DNA from: Orientallactaga sibirica
Taxonomy: Eukaryota; Chordata; Mammalia; Rodentia; Dipodidae
NCBI GenBank assembly: GCA_036365145.1
Contig: JAEOAD010000029.1
Coordinates: forward strand, 23,856,001-23,920,000
Direction of reading: 5' to 3'
DNA length: 64,000 bases
Shown: piece by piece, positions 59,013 to 64,000 of the stretch
How the letters are laid out: every line of letters begins with the position of its first letter
Position numbering within the stretch: the stretch's first letter is position 1
The notes under the pieces: model-generated
What the model saw: only the letters and a program-made list of their open reading frames with translations
What the model was told of the DNA's origin: nothing
Databases searched by the model: none
Translations under genes and position numbers: made by a program

Positions 59013-59755
59013 AAGTTGTTCTGTCAAATAAAATAACTAGAAAAGGCATGATTGAAAAGTAAAGTAGCATTTAATTAGAGATCCACTGTATTATGGCAGA
59101 AATGAAATAGAACTGGCTGTCTAGGGAACATTCTAGGGGAAACAGGTAGCATTATAAAGGCCCAGAAGCTGTAGGTTTGACTTGCTTAACAAGAAATCCA
59201 GTCTAGCTGAAATGAGATGACCTAGGTGAAAAGTAAGAAGGTGCCACTAGAAGGCTTTGCATCATGCTCAGGTTGGTTCTAACATCAATATTAGAAACCA
59301 TTTGAAACATGGAGAAAGGACTGCTCAAATAGGAGGGTATTAGTAGCTCACTCAGGCTGCTGTTCTGACAATAGACAAAAAGTTAAAACAATCTACTTGG
59401 TTGTCTATTATAGTTGTCCAAGTGAAATTCCTGTGTGAGCCAGGAGGGACAAAGTAACAGCATGAAAAAAAAAATGGTGGAATATGGATTTTTTTCACCT
59501 GAAGTCAATAAAACTTACTAAAAATGGATGAATGCTGTAAGATAGAAGAATCAAGGATTAATTGATGGATTTGGGATTTTAAAAATACAGAATTGCTTTA
59601 CTGTTTGTGAGGGATTGCAAGAAAAGCAGATTGGAGAGTCAAGACTCAAACATGTTGAAAGTTACAGAGCACATACTTAGTTGGTGTATGGAAAATTTAT
59701 TTAGGAGTTCAAGAAATAAGTCCAGATGGGGTGTAATTTGAGAAGTACATCACTT
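59010..59755. other. Unclassified sequence
   Basis: No family recognised. The 59.04-59.33 kb stretch looks repeat-like but unnamed. Confidence 0.4.
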
Positions 59756-59764
59756 TACGTTTCT

Positions 59765-60053
59765 TTCTTCTCTAAGCAAATACCTGGCAAAAAGCTTCTT
59801 AAAAGATAGGTTTAATTTGGCTTAGTAGATACAAACAACAGCAGGGAAGCAGGAGGGCAGGCAGAGGCTCTGTGTTGGTAGAAGCCTGGGGCAGCTACCA
59901 GCCCACACCATAGTGCACCAGGTAGTAGAGAAGGGAGACTGGACCCTATTGTGAACCTGGAATCTCAGCTCCCTCCTTCACTCAGGGATCCATTTCCTTT
60001 TGTTAACTCCACCAGCTAAACATTCCTTAATCTCCCCAAACAGCACCACACAG
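59765..60053 (-). mobile_element. MaLR-type LTR fragment
   Basis: 'aaatacctggcaaaaagctt' and 'ggtttaatttggctta' are the reversed MaLR LTR 3' end. It ends near 'cagcaccaca'. Confidence 0.55.
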
Positions 60054-60149
60054 ATTATATATATTATAAGGCAGAGAGAGATGTGCAATGTGTAGAAATT
60101 TTTAAAAGTCATACTTTAGACAGGATATAATATACACCCATTTATTCAA

Positions 60150-60532
60150 TAGAAAAACGATACCAGAAAAAGGCTGAAGGAGATAAACACAGAGAATATC
60201 CAACACCAACTAAGCCAGATATCGAGAGACACAGAAGGACCCAAAACCTCATCACTGAAGTAGAACTAAAAGGACCCCAATGTGGCTCAGGGAAATCTGC
60301 GGAAGAGGGGGTGGAAAGAATGTTAGAGCCACAAGTTGGGGCATTATGCACAGAGACTTGGCCTACCCCTCAGAACTTTTGAATACCCCCACAATGCATA
60401 ACCCACATTCCCCATTGAGAGTCCCTTTGAAAGAGGGTGGACAGGGAGGGGGATAATGGAGTCAGCTCTATGAATGTAAAATCAGAATAATATAAATAAA
60501 AAATAAATTATATAAAAATAAAAAAGAGAAAA
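60150..60532 (+). mobile_element. L1 3'UTR fragment
   Basis: 'ggctgaaggagataaacaca', 'tggctcagggaaatctgcgg' and the A-rich end match 57.4-57.77 kb. Confidence 0.88.
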
Positions 60533-60534
60533 AC

Positions 60535-62455
60535 TTGAATTTACATGTGTGAATATGAATGCACAATTAAAATTGATGTTATCCTACATAGGAAAGTATA
60601 TAATTCAATGAAGAGAAGAACTAAATGTTCTGAGTTGTAGAAGTTAAAAATGAGAAAAATAATAGTTACAAAACAATTTTGTTTAAAACCATGCACAGAT
60701 AAAAATTTTAAGACCCAGTAAATATATGTACAAGTATAATTATATAAGAGAACAATAGGAAACTCAATAAATATCCTGTTATTACTGGTTATCAATAATG
60801 TGCATTTAAAATTGTAAAGGAAATATATCTTTTTCTAGATTATTATCATTTTTTAGATCACAGTATTGGTTTATTCATCATAGTAAAGATTTTGGCATGC
60901 TATCAGGTAAACACTAGGTCTAAATATTAGAACAATGACTAAAATAGTTTAATAACCACTTACTATCTCATATAAATCCTGATCACATCTATTTCTTATT
61001 TTTACAGATACATGCTTTACCATCTTGAAAATGAAAGGCTTTAGTAGGGAATTTAATATGCGCAACTAGAACAATTTGTAAAAAATAGCATGTCAACTCC
61101 TTAAAAATCTGAGTATATAAAATGCCACATTTCTTTAGATACTTTCATTTACTTTTTATAGCCAACTTTGACTATCATGGAAAAACTATGTTTCATCATT
61201 TCTCTTTACTAAGTAATAGAATGTCTTAAATGTTTTAAGTACCATCTGAAATTAAATGTTTGATATTATGTACAGTCCTGTAGATGAAGATATTTTATGT
61301 AATTTCTGTGCATATTATAACAGGCAATTTTGTAATACAGAGCAGAAGGGGTAGAATCACATTACTAAGGACTGGATTTTTATCAGTAGCAGAAGCAGTA
61401 TAAAAAAAGTCAAGCTCAACAGAAAGCAAAGAAAGCAAAGACTGTGAGGCTATGCTACATGGAGTCAAAAGTCCAACATGTCCATGCATAGTTCACAGTG
61501 AAATAAGACAATGAAAGGAACAATCAATCCCTCTCAGACACCAGCAATGAAAACTTTAACATTATTAATGATTCTGCATTAGACAGAAAAAAAAAGTTAT
61601 GCATTTTTTTTCTAAAAGAAAAAATCACCTATCTTGAAATTGAATTCCCTCTACACAGAGTGTTTCAGACATGTTAGCATCATCCATCTGCAAATATTCA
61701 AAAGCATCTGTTCAGATATTAAATGAAGTAATTCCAGCATGGCTAACACAGAAGTTCGTCTTGAATAACTTGTCTGGCCATAACATACTGGATCTTGATG
61801 AAAATGAGAAATTATTTCTTATCAAGGCTTTGAGTAAAATCATCTAGAATTCCTGAGAATGTAAAAATCTCAACTAATTTAGAGTCCCTGGATTTATTCA
61901 TAATCAATTCATAAGTATTATGACCTCACCATACATCAGTCCGCTTCCTATGATGAGTAGGAAAGTTAACAAGTACGTAGTGATCACTGGTCCTTACTAA
62001 TGTACATTTCAAATGGTGATGGACACCTACTTTTATAGATTTTAATCATTTTGAAATTAAAGTATTAATTTATTATTATAAAATAGATATGGCAAATAGA
62101 CAAGAATGTGTCAAAAAGATGACAGCATGAGAGATATTTTTATTTCTGCACATTTTAAATATCCATTTATTTGTATTAGCATTATTTACTGAGAGACTTC
62201 AATAGCTATGATGGTTTCCATTATATCTCTCATACATCCCACGAAATATTGAAAATAGACAAAAAATTTTTCATCTGTGCAATTAACAGATGAATATTTT
62301 ATGCACTTGTCTTTTCTACCAGGAGTGGCAAGTGAAAGTTAACAAATTATTATGAAACCTGATGTATAAGCAGGTGGATCATGTTTAAAGCATGCATACA
62401 GTTTAGTTACCACCATGTGAAGAAAATTAATACTCTATTCTTGCAGTTCTTTTTT
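60535..62455. other. A+T-rich sequence, nothing recognised
   Basis: Nearly 2 kb with no recognised repeat, gene or RNA. Confidence 0.5.
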
Positions 62456-62462
62456 CACCTAC

Positions 62463-62612
62463 TATTTTGTTTTTGAGACAAGATCTTACTATGCAGTCCA
62501 GGCTGATGTGTAACTATGTATCCCAGTCTGGCCTGAAACAGTATGCAGTTCAGCCTTGAAGTTTTGGCAATCCTGCCTCAGCCTCCTGGGTACCAGGATT
62601 ACAGGTATGATA
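62463..62612 (-). mobile_element. Old B1-related SINE
   Basis: 'tttttgagacaagatcttac' to 'cctcagcctcctgggtacca' and 'ggattacaggtatga' match reversed B1/7SL-derived sequence. Confidence 0.7.
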
Positions 62613-62614
62613 AT

Positions 62615-63425
62615 CTTCCTCCCCCTGAATTTATATTAACTGGAACACTTACAGTCACATGTTTTCTGCTAGTTCATTCCAAAATCACATATAAAACAGA
62701 AACATCATGTTTAAGGACAAGATAGCCATTTTTTCAAAGTCTGTCTGTTTGTGCACTGTATCTCTATGTTATTCTGTTTGGCTAATCATGTTGGGGTATT
62801 GTCTCCTTGAACAGTGATTGTAAATGTACATGCCATCACATAAAAATTGACAATTAAAATAGATATAGGCCAGTAAAAATTAAAATGCTGCAGAGGGATG
62901 GTAATGCTGCTGAGCAAGGAAATCTTTACTGTCTGCCATTGGACTATAGACCAAGTGGCTCTTCAGATGTGAGCTGCTAGGCCTAGTGCAGTAAGTGTGA
63001 CAACAACAATAAAGACAACTCGCCTGAATAACAGCAGCAAAAATAAACCAAAAAATTGTTAAAATATGAAGAAGTCATAAATTTCCCCCTGATTACAATT
63101 ACTTTGCACAGGCTCAATTATATGATTTTTATGATCTTTCATGACAAAGGAGAACTGCCTACATGTATTATAATCACACTCTAAAACTAATATGACAAAC
63201 ATTGTAGCACTAAAATAAAACTATGATGTGTTCTTAAAGAGCTACTAGTATCTATTTTGATTTTTTATTTGAATAAAAACAATAGTTTTGTTCAAGATAA
63301 GTGTAAATCAGGAAGAAATTATCTGAACAACATTTTTGAAAAACATATAATTTTATCACATTTTAAATATTCAATGTGGCAACTCTCCCTGAAAAATCTA
63401 TATCTTCCACTTGAGTATGTCTTAA
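62615..63425. other. Nothing recognised
   Basis: No family recognised. Confidence 0.5.
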
Positions 63426-63437
63426 TTTTATCAACTC

Positions 63438-63591
63438 TTTTTTTTTTTTTTTTTTTTTCCCTGAGGTAGGGTCTCGCTCTAGCCAAGGCTGACCTAAAAT
63501 TTATTCTATAGTCTCAGGGTGGCCTCAAACTGATGGCAATCCTCCTACCTCTGCTTCCTGATTAAAGGTGTGCACCACCACACCTGGCTCC
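63438..63591 (-). mobile_element. B1 SINE
   Basis: T tract, 'ctgaggtagggtctcgctct' to 'gcaccaccacacctggct'. Flanks 'atcaactcttt' (63430) and 'atcaattcttt' (63593) form a one-mismatch duplication. Confidence 0.93.
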
Positions 63592-63622
63592 CATCAATTC
63601 TTTCTTAAAGAAGTCCACACAT

Positions 63623-63956
63623 TGTGGCAGCTAAAATGTGACAGGTGCAGCCAGATGTGGCTGACACAACAAAGCGGGTGCAAATGCTTCCATGTGATGC
63701 AAAGTAAACCCTGCCTGAGAACCCAGTGACTAATGACATCACCATCAGAGGGGGCTGAAGGACCTGTCAGCAAGAGACAACACCACAGACAGCCACCACA
63801 GGACCAATGGGGAACAGTGGGGGGATATAAAAAGCATGTACTTCCCTTAATAAACGAGTCTATTTTCACTGCCTACTTGACTCCAAGAGTCTGTGTCCTT
63901 GACTCTGTGTCAACTCACCCCCGACCCCGAGGGTCCTCATCGGACCACTGGCTACA
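63623..63956 (+). mobile_element. Solo LTR, probably class II (IAP-like)
   Basis: Starts TGTGGCAGC and ends GGCTACA, 334 bp. CCAAT at 63804-63808, TATA-like 'tataaaaa' at about 63826, AATAAA at 63849-63854, then a G/T-rich region. Flanks 'acacat' and 'tcacat' suggest a 6-bp duplication with one change. No internal retroviral sequence adjoins it. Confidence 0.75.
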
Positions 63957-64000
63957 TCACATATGATATCTAATCTGTCTTACCTTCCTTAAAATATTTC

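Overview
This is a stretch of A+T-rich, gene-poor mammalian nuclear DNA. It is almost certainly from a rodent, because it carries B1 and B4 SINEs, ID-like sequence, rodent MaLR (ERVL-type) LTRs and L1 elements. The dominant SINE is a tRNA-derived element that opens with an ID-like 'GGCTGGAGAGATGGCTTAG' head, has a 'CCAGATGCA...CATCTGGAGTT' body, a (CT)n block and an AAATAAAT-type or A tail. I associate that element with jerboas and their relatives (Dipodoidea). That placement is recalled knowledge and was not checked by a search. I found no intact protein-coding gene, no structural RNA gene and no CRISPR array. I did not find a new gene system; what is unusual here is the history of retroelements and duplications.

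Layout. 0.9-4.0 kb: an ERVL/MaLR provirus with both LTRs, a tRNA-Leu-type primer site, a 5-bp target duplication and an L1 3' end nested inside. 5.5-7.5 kb: an L1 insertion with an inverted 5' part (twin priming). 7.5-10.2 kb: an old L1 crowded with SINEs, including an inverted SINE pair. 10.2-14.7 kb: mostly unique sequence with MIR and B4 remnants. 15.0-17.8 kb: a second MaLR provirus, interrupted by a SINE and by an unclassified retroposon. 17.8-23.9 kb: SINEs, B1s and ancient L1M pieces. 23.9-27.2 kb: a decayed class II (betaretrovirus/IAP-like) endogenous retrovirus with 5' LTR, primer site, gag with two zinc knuckles and a protease remnant, ending where reverse transcriptase should begin. 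31.9-36.8 kb: an L1 with a recognisable 5' end, most of ORF2 deleted, carrying a nested L1 3' end (19-bp target duplication) and a solo LTR of the 23.9-kb retrovirus family (6-bp target duplication).

36.9-47.4 kb: MaLR LTRs, B4s, L1M fragments and an old L1. 47.5-48.6 kb: a recent 549-bp tandem duplication between CA microsatellites. 48.7-52.1 kb: repeat-poor sequence with one open frame at 49.5 kb that could be an exon. 52.1-54.7 kb: a 5'-truncated L1. 55.4-56.3 kb: a processed pseudogene of SKA2 (spindle and kinetochore associated complex subunit 2), complete apart from a 70-nt insertion near the expected exon 1/2 junction. 57-64 kb: L1 3' ends, microsatellites, B1s and a near-intact solo LTR at 63.6 kb.

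Nothing here works together as an operon or pathway. The elements are independent insertions whose relative ages can be read from their nesting.
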